A stretch of DNA of 24,585 nucleotides from an uncultured Flavobacteriaceae bacterium (GTDB lineage Bacteria; Bacteroidota; Bacteroidia; Flavobacteriales; Flavobacteriaceae), in NCBI GenBank assembly GCA_913044085.1, contig CAJWNW010000011.1, forward strand, positions 1 through 24,585, in the 5' to 3' direction. The notes beneath the pieces were generated by a model, which was not told the DNA's origin, made no database searches, and saw only the letters and a program-made list of their open reading frames with translations. Made by a program: the position numbers and the translations under genes. Each line of letters starts with the position of its first letter. Position 1 is the stretch's first letter. Shown one piece after another: positions 7,771-15,067 of the stretch.

Positions 7771-10110
7771 TTAAAAGTCAATTTCTGGTGTTAATACTTC
7801 GTTTATCATATCCGTTTCACCCTCGGGATTATACTGTTCACACTCTGTGGCAATAGATAAAACTTCCGGTTTTTCAAATTCTTCTTTGGAGATTCCAAGT
7901 GCTTCAATGGCATAGCAACCTTTCATATAATTGGCCCAAATGGGCAGTGCCATGGAGGCGCCTTGGCCATAGGTGATGGTTTTAAAATGAGTCGCACGGT
8001 CTTCACCACCAACCCAAACCCCTGTCACTAAATTAGGAACCATCCCCATAAACCAGCCATCACTTTGATTTTGTGTGGTCCCTGTTTTTCCTGCGATAGG
8101 ATTGTCAAACTCGTAGGGGTAGCCGGTTACTATTTCTTTGTAAACGGCTTGATTTTTTCCAAAATTATGACGCAATCTTTGGCCTGAGCCAAACTTTGTA
8201 ACCCCTTCCATTAAATTTACGATAACATAGGCAATTTCTTCACTTAATACATCTCGCGTTTCTGGCGAAAATTGATAGAGTAAAGTTCCATTTTTATCTT
8301 CAATTCTGGTTACCATAACCGGTTTTGTGTAAACCCCTTTATTAGCAAAAGTTGCATAGGCTGCTACCATTTCATAAATGCTTAAATCGGGGGTTCCAAG
8401 TGCAATAGAGGGTACTGCAGGCAGGCTTTGTTCAATGCCTAAACTTTTGGCTAAATTGATTACGGGCTGAGGTCCTATTTCGTTCATTAATCGCGCTGTG
8501 ATAGTATTTCTAGAATTGGCCAGTGCCGCTTTTAACGTTTCAAACCCCGCGTAATTATTGCTGGAGTTTTTAGGAGCCCAAGGCTTCATATTCCCAAACT
8601 TCATAGCGGGAATTGTAATTTGTGCTTTTGGAAAAGTGTCGCAGGGTGAAAGGTGCAATTGATCAATCGCTGCGGCATAAACAAATGGCTTAAAAGTGGA
8701 CCCAACTTGACGCTTGCCTTGTTTAACCATATCGTATTGGAAGTGCTTATAATTAAATCCGCCAACCCAAGTTTTAACAAATCCTGTTTGGGGCTCCATT
8801 GACATAGTTCCAGCCCTGAGAAAGGATTTATAATAACGCATGGAGTCCATAGGAGTCATTACAGTATCAATTTCATTGTTAGGTGCGGTCCAAGAAAAAA
8901 CTTTCATAGGAGTCTTCTTCTTAAAAGAAGCCGTAATTTCACTAACTGGTTTTTTAAGATCATAACGCATTTTACGCCAACGCTCGGAGCGTTTCATGCC
9001 AAGATTTAAAAGCCTCTGAATTTCTTCGTCCTCCAATTCTAGAAAAGGTGCTGTAGGGTTTCTTTTCTTGGTGTTTTGAACAAAAAACTCAGCTTGAAGT
9101 GCCTTCATGTGATCCGTTACTGCTGCTTCTGCAAGCGTTTGCATTCTAGAATCAATGGTGGTATAAACCTTAAGGCCATCTCTATATATATTGTATTTAT
9201 CACCATTGGGCTTTCTATTCTCGCTTTGGCTTACCCAGCCTTTTAAAAATTCTTTTAAATAGGCACGAAAATAGGTCGCAATCCCTTCTCTATGGGACTC
9301 TGGTTTGTAATTTAAATTAAGAGGGGTTGCTTGCAGTGAGTCTTTTTTAGTTTCACTGATAAAGCCGTATTTAGCCATTTGAGACAGGACTATATTCCTG
9401 CGGTTTTTTGTGCCAACAGGATTTCTTTTGGGCCGTGGATTATATAGCGATGAGTTTTTAAACATCCCAACCAGCATGGCGGACTCAGGAATGTTTAAAT
9501 CTGTGGGTTCTTTGCCAAAATAAATTCGAGAAGCGCTTCGAATACCATCTGCATTGTTGCCGAAGTCATAAATATTAAAGTATTGCGCAATAATCTCTTC
9601 TTTGGTGTATTGTTTCTCCAAACGAGTTGCAATAACCCATTCTTTTATTTTTTGAGTAATCCGGCCAAGGGTGTTTTTAGAGCCCTCTCCGTGAAAAAGT
9701 TGCTTTGCTAATTGTTGAGAAATCGTACTCGCGCCCCCATCTTTACCCAATTTAAAAACAGCTCTTAAAGTACCTCTACTATCGATCCCAGAATGATCCA
9801 TATAGCGAATGTCTTCCGTGGCAATAAGCGCATCAACCAAATGCCGTGGAAGTTCATCATAACCAACAGGCGTACGGTTGTCTTCGTAATAAAACTTCCC
9901 AAGCGTTACCCCGTCAGAAGACAGAATTTCTGTAGCTAAATTAGTCCTTGGGTTCTCTAATGCGGTATGGTCTGGCATAGGGCCAAAAACGCCGAAAGAT
10001 GCCAGCAAAAAAACAAGTGGGATGGAAAATGCTGTCAACAAGAATAAGGTCCAAAACCAACGTTTAGGTTTTGAAAAATTTGACTTAGATTTTCTTTTTT
10101 TTGCCATCAT
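7771..10110 (-). CDS. Class A penicillin-binding protein (transglycosylase/transpeptidase, PBP1A type)
   Basis: This bifunctional enzyme polymerises lipid II and cross-links peptidoglycan at the outer face of the inner membrane. The 779-residue chain has a basic N-terminus, a membrane anchor (about 19-42), a GT51 glycosyltransferase domain (about 60-240) and a transpeptidase domain (about 430-740). GT51 motifs: catalytic E99 in ATEDIRYMDHSG, GGASTISQQLAKQL (125-138), and K154-x2-E157. Transpeptidase motifs: S471-T-F-K474 in GSTFKPF, S533-R-N535, and K675-T-G677 in AGKTGTTQ. All catalytic residues are present. Two adjacent Met codons begin the frame; either could initiate. The gene follows gldH by 6 bases, so the two are almost certainly co-transcribed. 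Confidence 0.97.
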   Translation of the reverse strand: MMAKKRKSKSNFSKPKRWFWTLFLLTAFSIPLVFLLASFGVFGPMPDHTALENPRTNLATEILSSDGVTLGKFYYEDNRTPVGYDELPRHLVDALIATEDIRYMDHSGIDSRGTLRAVFKLGKDGGASTISQQLAKQLFHGEGSKNTLGRITQKIKEWVIATRLEKQYTKEEIIAQYFNIYDFGNNADGIRSASRIYFGKEPTDLNIPESAMLVGMFKNSSLYNPRPKRNPVGTKNRRNIVLSQMAKYGFISETKKDSLQATPLNLNYKPESHREGIATYFRAYLKEFLKGWVSQSENRKPNGDKYNIYRDGLKVYTTIDSRMQTLAEAAVTDHMKALQAEFFVQNTKKRNPTAPFLELEDEEIQRLLNLGMKRSERWRKMRYDLKKPVSEITASFKKKTPMKVFSWTAPNNEIDTVMTPMDSMRYYKSFLRAGTMSMEPQTGFVKTWVGGFNYKHFQYDMVKQGKRQVGSTFKPFVYAAAIDQLHLSPCDTFPKAQITIPAMKFGNMKPWAPKNSSNNYAGFETLKAALANSRNTITARLMNEIGPQPVINLAKSLGIEQSLPAVPSIALGTPDLSIYEMVAAYATFANKGVYTKPVMVTRIEDKNGTLLYQFSPETRDVLSEEIAYVIVNLMEGVTKFGSGQRLRHNFGKNQAVYKEIVTGYPYEFDNPIAGKTGTTQNQSDGWFMGMVPNLVTGVWVGGEDRATHFKTITYGQGASMALPIWANYMKGCYAIEALGISKEEFEKPEVLSIATECEQYNPEGETDMINEVLTPEIDF

Positions 10111-10116
10111 TAATAT

Positions 10117-10608
10117 TTATTGAACGGTTTCAATGCTAAACCCAATATCCTCAACGCCTTCTAAAAAAGCCTGGCCCTCAGTATTGCCAAGTACCCGATT
10201 GGCATGTATGATTTCAAGACTGTATTCACCTATTTCCGTAAAATTAAATGGGGTATCATGCCCCTTGTACCAAAGCCGGTGTTCTTTAATCATCATATAG
10301 CCCTGTCCTAACATAGAACCATCTGGGTTTGACATCTTGTATTCTAAGGTGTCCTTTTGTACTTTTCCTTTGGGGTGGTGCAAGGAAACGATCAAAAACA
10401 GGTTGCTAAATTGATAGGTTTTATTGGTGCGAAGTTTTAAGAATAAATCAACAGGTTGAAGCGTGTCGGTAACATTAAAGTGATATGTGATGGGCGTATC
10501 CTTGTGCCAAGGTGAATCTAATGACGTGTATTGGTCAAACACTGCTTTTTTATCACAAGCGAAGATTGTGGTAAGTATTAAACAGCATATGAAAAAATTT
10601 ATTCGCAT
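10117..10608 (-). CDS. gldH: Gliding motility lipoprotein GldH
   Basis: The 163-residue product has a short signal peptide ending in a lipobox (TIFAC, C18), so it should be lipidated and envelope-bound. The body matches GldH: YTSLDSPWHKDTPITYHF, LFLKLRTNKTYQFSNLFLIV, HHPKGKVQKDTLEY and the C-terminal GEYSLEIIHANR segment. In Flavobacterium johnsoniae GldH is one of the lipoproteins needed for surface gliding; many non-gliding Bacteroidota also keep it. Pairing with a PBP1A gene directly downstream (6 bases) is the arrangement I would expect in this group. No PSP1/RicT-type gene lies upstream; instead there is a 184-base gap before trhO. Identification rests on the whole-protein pattern rather than on catalytic motifs. 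Confidence 0.92.
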   Translation of the reverse strand: MRINFFICCLILTTIFACDKKAVFDQYTSLDSPWHKDTPITYHFNVTDTLQPVDLFLKLRTNKTYQFSNLFLIVSLHHPKGKVQKDTLEYKMSNPDGSMLGQGYMMIKEHRLWYKGHDTPFNFTEIGEYSLEIIHANRVLGNTEGQAFLEGVEDIGFSIETVQ

Positions 10609-10792
10609 TCTTGTGAAGCTTCAGCGTCTTAAGGCCTATTGTTTGTGTTTTCTTAAAAATGCATCTATACATATTTAAGCGCCAAGGTTCCCCCAAATAA
10701 ACCTTAAACATTTTGTGTTTTTTAGCTATGTAAATATAAGTTTATTTGAGAACTTAAAAAAGCGCATTCCATTACAGCTAAGTGTCTAATTT
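10609..10792. other. Non-coding gap between trhO and gldH
   Basis: This 184-base AT-rich gap must hold the end of the trhO transcript and probably the gldH promoter. No exact minus-strand TAnnTTTG box is present; the nearest (TATATTTA at 10738-10731) has one mismatch and is more than 120 bases from the gldH start. A weak six-base AT hairpin is at 10737-10756. I see no gene or RNA structure. Confidence 0.5.
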
Positions 10793-11866
10793 TCAAACAG
10801 AGTCCTTATTTGAAGGGTCAAGAATATTCCTAAGATCTTTCTTAAAAGGGAGGTGATTTGCGCGGCCTTTCTTAAAAATGTCGTTGCTATTGCCCTGTCC
10901 TTTGCGCAAGGCCTTTTGAGTTTCATAAGGCAAGTGGTGAATTTCTTTACATTCTGATGAACAACAATTGTCCATTTCTGCTTTACAGGCGTCACATTGA
11001 ATGAATAATAAATGACAGGCTTCATTGGCACAATTTACATGACCGTCTGCGGGCGCACCACATTGGTGGCACTGGGCAATAATGTCTTCAGATATTTTTT
11101 CAGCACGGCGTTCATCGAACACAAAATTTTTGCCAATAAATTTATTTTCCAAACCGGATTTGCGAACTTGCCGTGCATAATTAATAATCCCACCTTCGAG
11201 TTGAAACACATTTTTAAAACCTTTGTGCTTGTAATAGGCACTGGCTTTTTCACAACGTATTCCGCCGGTGCAATACATCACTAATTTTTTAGTTTCCTTA
11301 TGGTCTTTGAGTTGATTTTCAATCAGGTCTAAAGAGTCTCTAAAAGTATCTACGTCGGGTGTTACCGCGTTTTTAAAATGTCCTATTTCACTTTCATAAT
11401 GATTGCGCATGTCTACTAGAACGGTGTCTTCATCTTCAACGAGTTCGTTAAAACGGTTGGCGTCCACATGGGTGCCAATATCCGTAACATCAAAAGTATC
11501 ATCTTCAAGTCCATCAGCCACAATTTTATTTCGAACCTTTACTTTCAATTTTAAAAATGAGAACATGTCTTGCTCAATGGCAAGATTTAAACGTACATTT
11601 TCTAAAAAAGAAATGCTGTCTAAATGTATTTTAAAGGCTTGAAAATTTTCAGCTGGGAGGGAAAGTTGGGCATTAATCCCCTCATGAGCGATATAAATGC
11701 GCCCGAGCACATCAATAGTGTCCCAAAACAAATAGAGATGGTTTCTGAGAATCTGTGGGTTGCCAATTTTGGCATATTTGTAGAAAGAGATCGTCAAGCG
11801 GTCTTTACCCGCCTTTCTAATGAGTTCTGCTCTTTCATCGCTGCTTAAATTATTGTACAGTTGCAT
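10793..11866 (-). CDS. trhO: tRNA uridine(34) hydroxylase, rhodanese-domain protein TrhO
   Basis: TrhO (YceA family) uses a rhodanese fold for O2-dependent hydroxylation of wobble uridine 34 to 5-hydroxyuridine in certain tRNAs. I place the start at 11866, giving 357 residues, close to the E. coli protein. The frame stays open up to 12055, but an exact -7 promoter box lies at 11903-11910 inside that extension, and the extension has no family resemblance. The N-terminal acylphosphatase-like part holds GRIYIAHEGINAQLS (55-69). The rhodanese domain has VDMRNHYESEIGHFKNA and the active-site loop with C199 in YCTGGIRCEK. The C-terminus (about 266-306) has nine cysteines, several paired as CxxC, suggesting metal binding. 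It diverges from recA. Confidence 0.95.
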   Translation of the reverse strand: MQLYNNLSSDERAELIRKAGKDRLTISFYKYAKIGNPQILRNHLYLFWDTIDVLGRIYIAHEGINAQLSLPAENFQAFKIHLDSISFLENVRLNLAIEQDMFSFLKLKVKVRNKIVADGLEDDTFDVTDIGTHVDANRFNELVEDEDTVLVDMRNHYESEIGHFKNAVTPDVDTFRDSLDLIENQLKDHKETKKLVMYCTGGIRCEKASAYYKHKGFKNVFQLEGGIINYARQVRKSGLENKFIGKNFVFDERRAEKISEDIIAQCHQCGAPADGHVNCANEACHLLFIQCDACKAEMDNCCSSECKEIHHLPYETQKALRKGQGNSNDIFKKGRANHLPFKKDLRNILDPSNKDSV

Positions 11867-11902
11867 GCTATACTTTTTTAAGTTTAATGATTTCTTGAAC
11901 TG

Positions 11903-11910
11903 CAAATGTA
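11903..11910 (-). promoter_or_regulatory. trhO promoter, -7 box
   Basis: On the minus strand the bases read TACATTTG, an exact match to the Bacteroidota TAnnTTTG -7 element. It ends 36 bases before the ATG at 11866, giving a leader of about 30 bases. A clear -33 TTG at 17-23 bases upstream is not seen. It decides the trhO start, because any start further upstream would lie ahead of the transcript. Confidence 0.6.
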
Positions 11911-12028
11911 ATGTTTTTTGAATACTGGGGGTCATGCGAAAAATTTCAAATGATGAAAATGACAAAAAAAATTCGTTAAACTTTAGTAAAAAGACAACAG
12001 CAATAAGCAAACTTCGGGAAAGAAATAT

Positions 12029-12036
12029 TATTTTAG
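12029..12036 (+). promoter_or_regulatory. Possible recA -7 box
   Basis: TATTTTAG matches TAnnTTTG except for one base and lies 31 bases before the recA ATG. No convincing -33 element accompanies it and I see no recognisable LexA-type operator in the 201-base trhO-recA gap. Confidence 0.25.
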
Positions 12037-12067
12037 CAAGAACATTCCAATCCAAAAAAAACTGAAG

Positions 12068-13081
12068 ATGAGCAAAGAAAAAGATGCCAAGCTAAAAGCC
12101 CTAAAATTAACGCTTGATAAACTGGATAAAGCCTATGGCAAAGGCACAGTTATGAAAATGAGTGATGCCCCTGTGGTGGACGTAGATGTCATCTCTTCAG
12201 GTTCTTTAGGTCTGGATGTTGCGTTAGGCGTTGGTGGATATCCAAGGGGGCGTGTTGTTGAAATTTATGGCCCTGAATCTTCTGGGAAAACAACCCTTAC
12301 ATTACATGCAATTGCAGAGGCTCAAAAAGCAGGAGGAATTGCAGCTTTTATCGATGCTGAGCATGCATTTGACCGCTTTTATGCTGAAAATCTAGGAATC
12401 GACATTGATAATCTTATCATATCACAGCCAGACAATGGTGAGCAAGCCTTAGAAATTGCTGACAACCTAGTGCGCTCAGGCGCCATTGATTTAATCGTTA
12501 TTGATTCGGTTGCAGCCTTGACGCCTAGAAGTGAAATTGAAGGGGAAATGGGCGATTCCAAAATGGGGCTGCATGCGCGCTTGATGTCACAAGCCCTAAG
12601 AAAACTAACAGGCTCAATAAGCAAGACCAACTGTACAATGATTTTTATCAACCAGTTGAGGGAAAAAATAGGGGTGATGTTCGGTAATCCTGAAACAACA
12701 ACTGGTGGGAATGCGCTTAAATTTTATGCGTCGGTACGCCTCGACATCAGACGCTCTACACAAATAAAAGACGGTGATGGAAGCGTCCGCGGAAATAAAA
12801 CACGAGTAAAAGTTGTCAAAAATAAAGTTGCACCACCATTTAAATTGGCTGAGTTTGATATTATGTACGGTGAGGGCGTATCTAAGGTTGGTGAAATCCT
12901 GGACCTTGCTGTGGAATTTGACATCATTCAGAAAAGTGGTTCCTGGTTTAGTTACGATGCAACGAAACTTGGACAAGGCCGTGATGCGGTTAAACAAATG
13001 ATCAAAGACAATCCCGATTTGATGGATGAACTAGAGGCAAAGATTAAGGGAATCATCAAAGGGGATTCTGAAGCCTCATAA
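12068..13081 (+). CDS. recA: Recombinase RecA
   Basis: RecA forms ATP-dependent filaments on single-stranded DNA for homologous recombination and repair. The 337-residue product is typical in length. Walker A is GPESSGKTT (68-76), the catalytic-Glu region follows in AAFIDAEHAFD, Walker B is LIVIDSVAAL, and the DNA-binding loops are present in SEIEGEMGDSKMGLHARLMSQ and FGNPETTTGGNALKFYAS. The C-terminal domain is short and ends in KGDSEAS, moderately acidic. The ATG at 12068 is preceded by the A-rich leader usual in this phylum. It is transcribed away from trhO and ends 11 bases from the convergent plsC gene. No recX gene follows. Identification is certain. Confidence 0.99.
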   Translation: MSKEKDAKLKALKLTLDKLDKAYGKGTVMKMSDAPVVDVDVISSGSLGLDVALGVGGYPRGRVVEIYGPESSGKTTLTLHAIAEAQKAGGIAAFIDAEHAFDRFYAENLGIDIDNLIISQPDNGEQALEIADNLVRSGAIDLIVIDSVAALTPRSEIEGEMGDSKMGLHARLMSQALRKLTGSISKTNCTMIFINQLREKIGVMFGNPETTTGGNALKFYASVRLDIRRSTQIKDGDGSVRGNKTRVKVVKNKVAPPFKLAEFDIMYGEGVSKVGEILDLAVEFDIIQKSGSWFSYDATKLGQGRDAVKQMIKDNPDLMDELEAKIKGIIKGDSEAS

Positions 13082-13092
13082 ATGCTGTGTTT

Positions 13093-13830
13093 TTATCCCT
13101 GATTTTCTAAAGATTTCAAAATAAGCAGATAAACTTTATCGCTCATGATTTTGAGCGATTCAAGGCTGAAATCCTTTGGGTCTAAAAAAGGATGCGCCTT
13201 TGCGCGCATTTTCCCTGGGCTTCCGCTAAAAAACGTATAAGAAAAGCGCTTTTTATTATCAAAAAAAGTAATTGGAACCAGCGGCAGTTGGTGGTCTACG
13301 GAAAGCCTAAAAGCGCCTATTTTAAACTGGTCTAATGGCACCGATTCCCTTGGAACCCCTCCTTCTGGGAAAATACAGATGCTCAACCCTTGTTGAATGC
13401 GTTTTTGGGCTTGATTAAAAACGTCCTTTCTACTGCTGTAATTGCTGCGGTCTACCAAAATTGACGTGCGCTTGTAAAAGAATCCAAACAACGGTATTTT
13501 TGCCAACTCTATTTTTCCAACAAATACAAAAGGGTGGTCCTTTATCATTGCAAACATCAGCATGATATCTGTCATAGAGGTGTGGTTGGCAACAAAAATA
13601 TAACTTTGTCCTTTTTCCAATTTCTGATCCCAGTCAATGGACCAATAAAAGCCCATGCCAGCAAGAATACAAAGCGACCAGAACCGCGCTAATTTATAAA
13701 AATAAGGATACCAAGACGCTTTCAGGGTTGAAAGAATCAAAAAAGGGGATAACAAAAATGTACATATTCCAACTAGCACATAGAACCAAACTCTATAAAT
13801 TAGCCAAATTGGATAGTATATCGACTTCAT
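13093..13830 (-). CDS. plsC: 1-acyl-sn-glycerol-3-phosphate acyltransferase
   Basis: PlsC acylates lysophosphatidic acid to phosphatidic acid in membrane phospholipid synthesis. The 245-residue form starting at ATG 13830 has an N-terminal hydrophobic segment (about 9-35) for membrane association, followed by acyltransferase block I NHTSMTD (H83-x4-D88), the glycerophosphate-binding region around KRTSILVDRSN (120-130) and block III FPEGGVPRE (154-162). Block IV is PLVPITF. An upstream in-frame TTG at 13839 would add three residues, but it lies inside an exact -7 box, so ATG 13830 is preferred. This leaves almost no 5' leader. It converges with recA and diverges from trpS. Related lyso-ornithine-lipid acyltransferases share these blocks, so the acceptor is inferred from family membership. 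Confidence 0.92.
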   Translation of the reverse strand: MKSIYYPIWLIYRVWFYVLVGICTFLLSPFLILSTLKASWYPYFYKLARFWSLCILAGMGFYWSIDWDQKLEKGQSYIFVANHTSMTDIMLMFAMIKDHPFVFVGKIELAKIPLFGFFYKRTSILVDRSNYSSRKDVFNQAQKRIQQGLSICIFPEGGVPRESVPLDQFKIGAFRLSVDHQLPLVPITFFDNKKRFSYTFFSGSPGKMRAKAHPFLDPKDFSLESLKIMSDKVYLLILKSLENQG

Positions 13831-13836
13831 CAAGCC

Positions 13837-13871
13837 CAAAACTACTAAAAATATTGAGCGATTGCTTCAAA
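13837..13871 (-). promoter_or_regulatory. plsC promoter (-33 and -7)
   Basis: On the minus strand, TTTG (13871-13868) is separated by 23 bases from TAGTTTTG (13844-13837), an exact TAnnTTTG -7 box. Only 6 bases lie between the box and the plsC ATG at 13830, predicting a leader of just a few bases. The span overlaps the trpS promoter on the other strand. Confidence 0.6.
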
Positions 13872-13884
13872 AAAATTACCTTTG
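13854..13884 (+). promoter_or_regulatory. trpS promoter (-33 and -7)
   Basis: TTG at 13854-13856, a 20-base spacer and TACCTTTG at 13877-13884 form a full match to the Bacteroidota housekeeping promoter. The ATG of trpS is 28 bases past the box, leaving a leader of about 23 bases. It shares bases 13854-13871 with the divergent plsC promoter. Confidence 0.72.
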
Positions 13885-13912
13885 TGTGTAAATCCAAGAA
13901 ACACATCGGCAA

Positions 13913-14881
13913 ATGGCGAGAATTTTAACAGGGGTTCAAAGTACAGGAACGCCACATTTGGGAAACATTTTAGGCGCAATCCTGCCAGCGATTGAAATGA
14001 GCAATGACAATGCAAATGATGCCTTTCTTTTTATTGCCGATTTACATTCACTCACACAAATAAAAAATGCGCAAACCCTGCGCGAAAACACCTTGTCAAC
14101 AGCTGCAGCTTGGTTGGCTTTTGGATTGGATATAGAAAAAACTGTGTTCTACAAGCAAAGCGATGTACCTCAAGCTACAGAACTGGCTTGGTATTTAAGC
14201 TGCTTTTTTCCCTTTTCAAGATTAGAATTAGCGCACAGTTTTAAAGATAAAGCAAGTCGATTGGAAGACATAAATGGCGGTTTATTTAGCTACCCAATGC
14301 TCATGGCTGCTGATATTTTACTATATGATGCCAACATTGTCCCGGTTGGAAAAGACCAGTTGCAACATCTTGAAATGACAAGAGATGTCGCATCAAGGTT
14401 CCATTCTAAAATGGGAGAAACTTTTATTATCCCTGAAGCAAAAGTGCAGGAGCAAACAAAATTGATTCCAGGAACAGATGGCCAAAAAATGAGTAAAAGC
14501 AAGGACAATGCGATTGACATTTTCCTAACAGACAAGGCTCTCAAAAAACAAATCATGTCTATCAAAACCGACAGCACACCACTTGAAGCTCCAAAAGATT
14601 GGGCCGTATGCAATTGTTTTGCAATTTATGAATTACTCGCGTCTAAGCAAGCGCTTGAAACAATGAAAGAGAATTACCAAGCTGGTGGTTACGGCTATGG
14701 GGATGCCAAGCAAGCCTTATTTGAGCTTATATGCAAGAAATTTTCCTTTGAACGTGAACGCTACAATCATTATATGGCACATCCAGAGGAAGTTGAAAAA
14801 ATATTAACGCTTGGTGCTGGGAAAGCAGCGGCAGTCGCCAATTCGGTGCTTGCAAGGGTTAGAAAAAAACTGGGCTACTAA
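13913..14881 (+). CDS. trpS: Tryptophanyl-tRNA synthetase
   Basis: TrpS charges tRNA-Trp with tryptophan in the cytoplasm. The 322-residue class I synthetase has the ATP-binding HIGH-equivalent P14-H-L-G-N18 immediately after ILTGVQSTGTP, the LFIADLHSLTQI strand, the tryptophan-pocket segment GLFSYPMLMAADILLYDA (123-140) with VPVGKDQLQHLEMTRD, and KMSKS at 192-196. Length and motif order match the bacterial enzyme, and the short form without extra domains is usual. The ATG at 13913 fits both the promoter and the family N-terminus. No trp operon leader or T-box is visible upstream. Identification is certain. Confidence 0.98.
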   Translation: MARILTGVQSTGTPHLGNILGAILPAIEMSNDNANDAFLFIADLHSLTQIKNAQTLRENTLSTAAAWLAFGLDIEKTVFYKQSDVPQATELAWYLSCFFPFSRLELAHSFKDKASRLEDINGGLFSYPMLMAADILLYDANIVPVGKDQLQHLEMTRDVASRFHSKMGETFIIPEAKVQEQTKLIPGTDGQKMSKSKDNAIDIFLTDKALKKQIMSIKTDSTPLEAPKDWAVCNCFAIYELLASKQALETMKENYQAGGYGYGDAKQALFELICKKFSFERERYNHYMAHPEEVEKILTLGAGKAAAVANSVLARVRKKLGY

Positions 14882-15030
14882 AAAAGTTGAAAAACATTCC
14901 CAGGGAGCGATTTCACAACCCCTTCAATTCTATACTTAACAATACATAGCCCGCTTACGGCGTTAGTGTTTGAGAATCAAAAGCAATGAAAATATATAAA
15001 ACAGATCAAACAAACTTCATTGTAAGCTTC

Positions 15031-15062
15031 TTGGGGAAATTCAAAAAAAATTTATACATTTG
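15031..15062 (+). promoter_or_regulatory. Promoter of the HU/SPOR gene, abutting its start codon
   Basis: TTG at 15031-15033, a 21-base spacer and TACATTTG at 15055-15062 give an exact -33/-7 pair. The box ends only 5 bases before the ATG at 15068, so the transcript should start at or within about 2 bases of that codon. Confidence 0.68.
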
Positions 15063-15067
15063 AAACA

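Noticed and set aside
10737..10756. Hairpin TAAGTT/AACTTA with an 8-base loop downstream of trhO.
   Set aside because: Only six AT-rich pairs and no T run on the downstream side for the minus strand; too weak to call a terminator.
14882..15030. Gap after trpS examined for a tRNA, small RNA or terminator.
   Set aside because: Only short imperfect inversions (for example around CCCGCTTACGGCG) without a T run; no cloverleaf or clear structure.
14986..15063. A 25-codon open frame starting ATG AAA ATA TAT just before the HU/SPOR gene.
   Set aside because: It overlaps the promoter of the next gene, has no promoter of its own and no recognisable product; an AT-rich gap of 186 bases easily gives one by chance.
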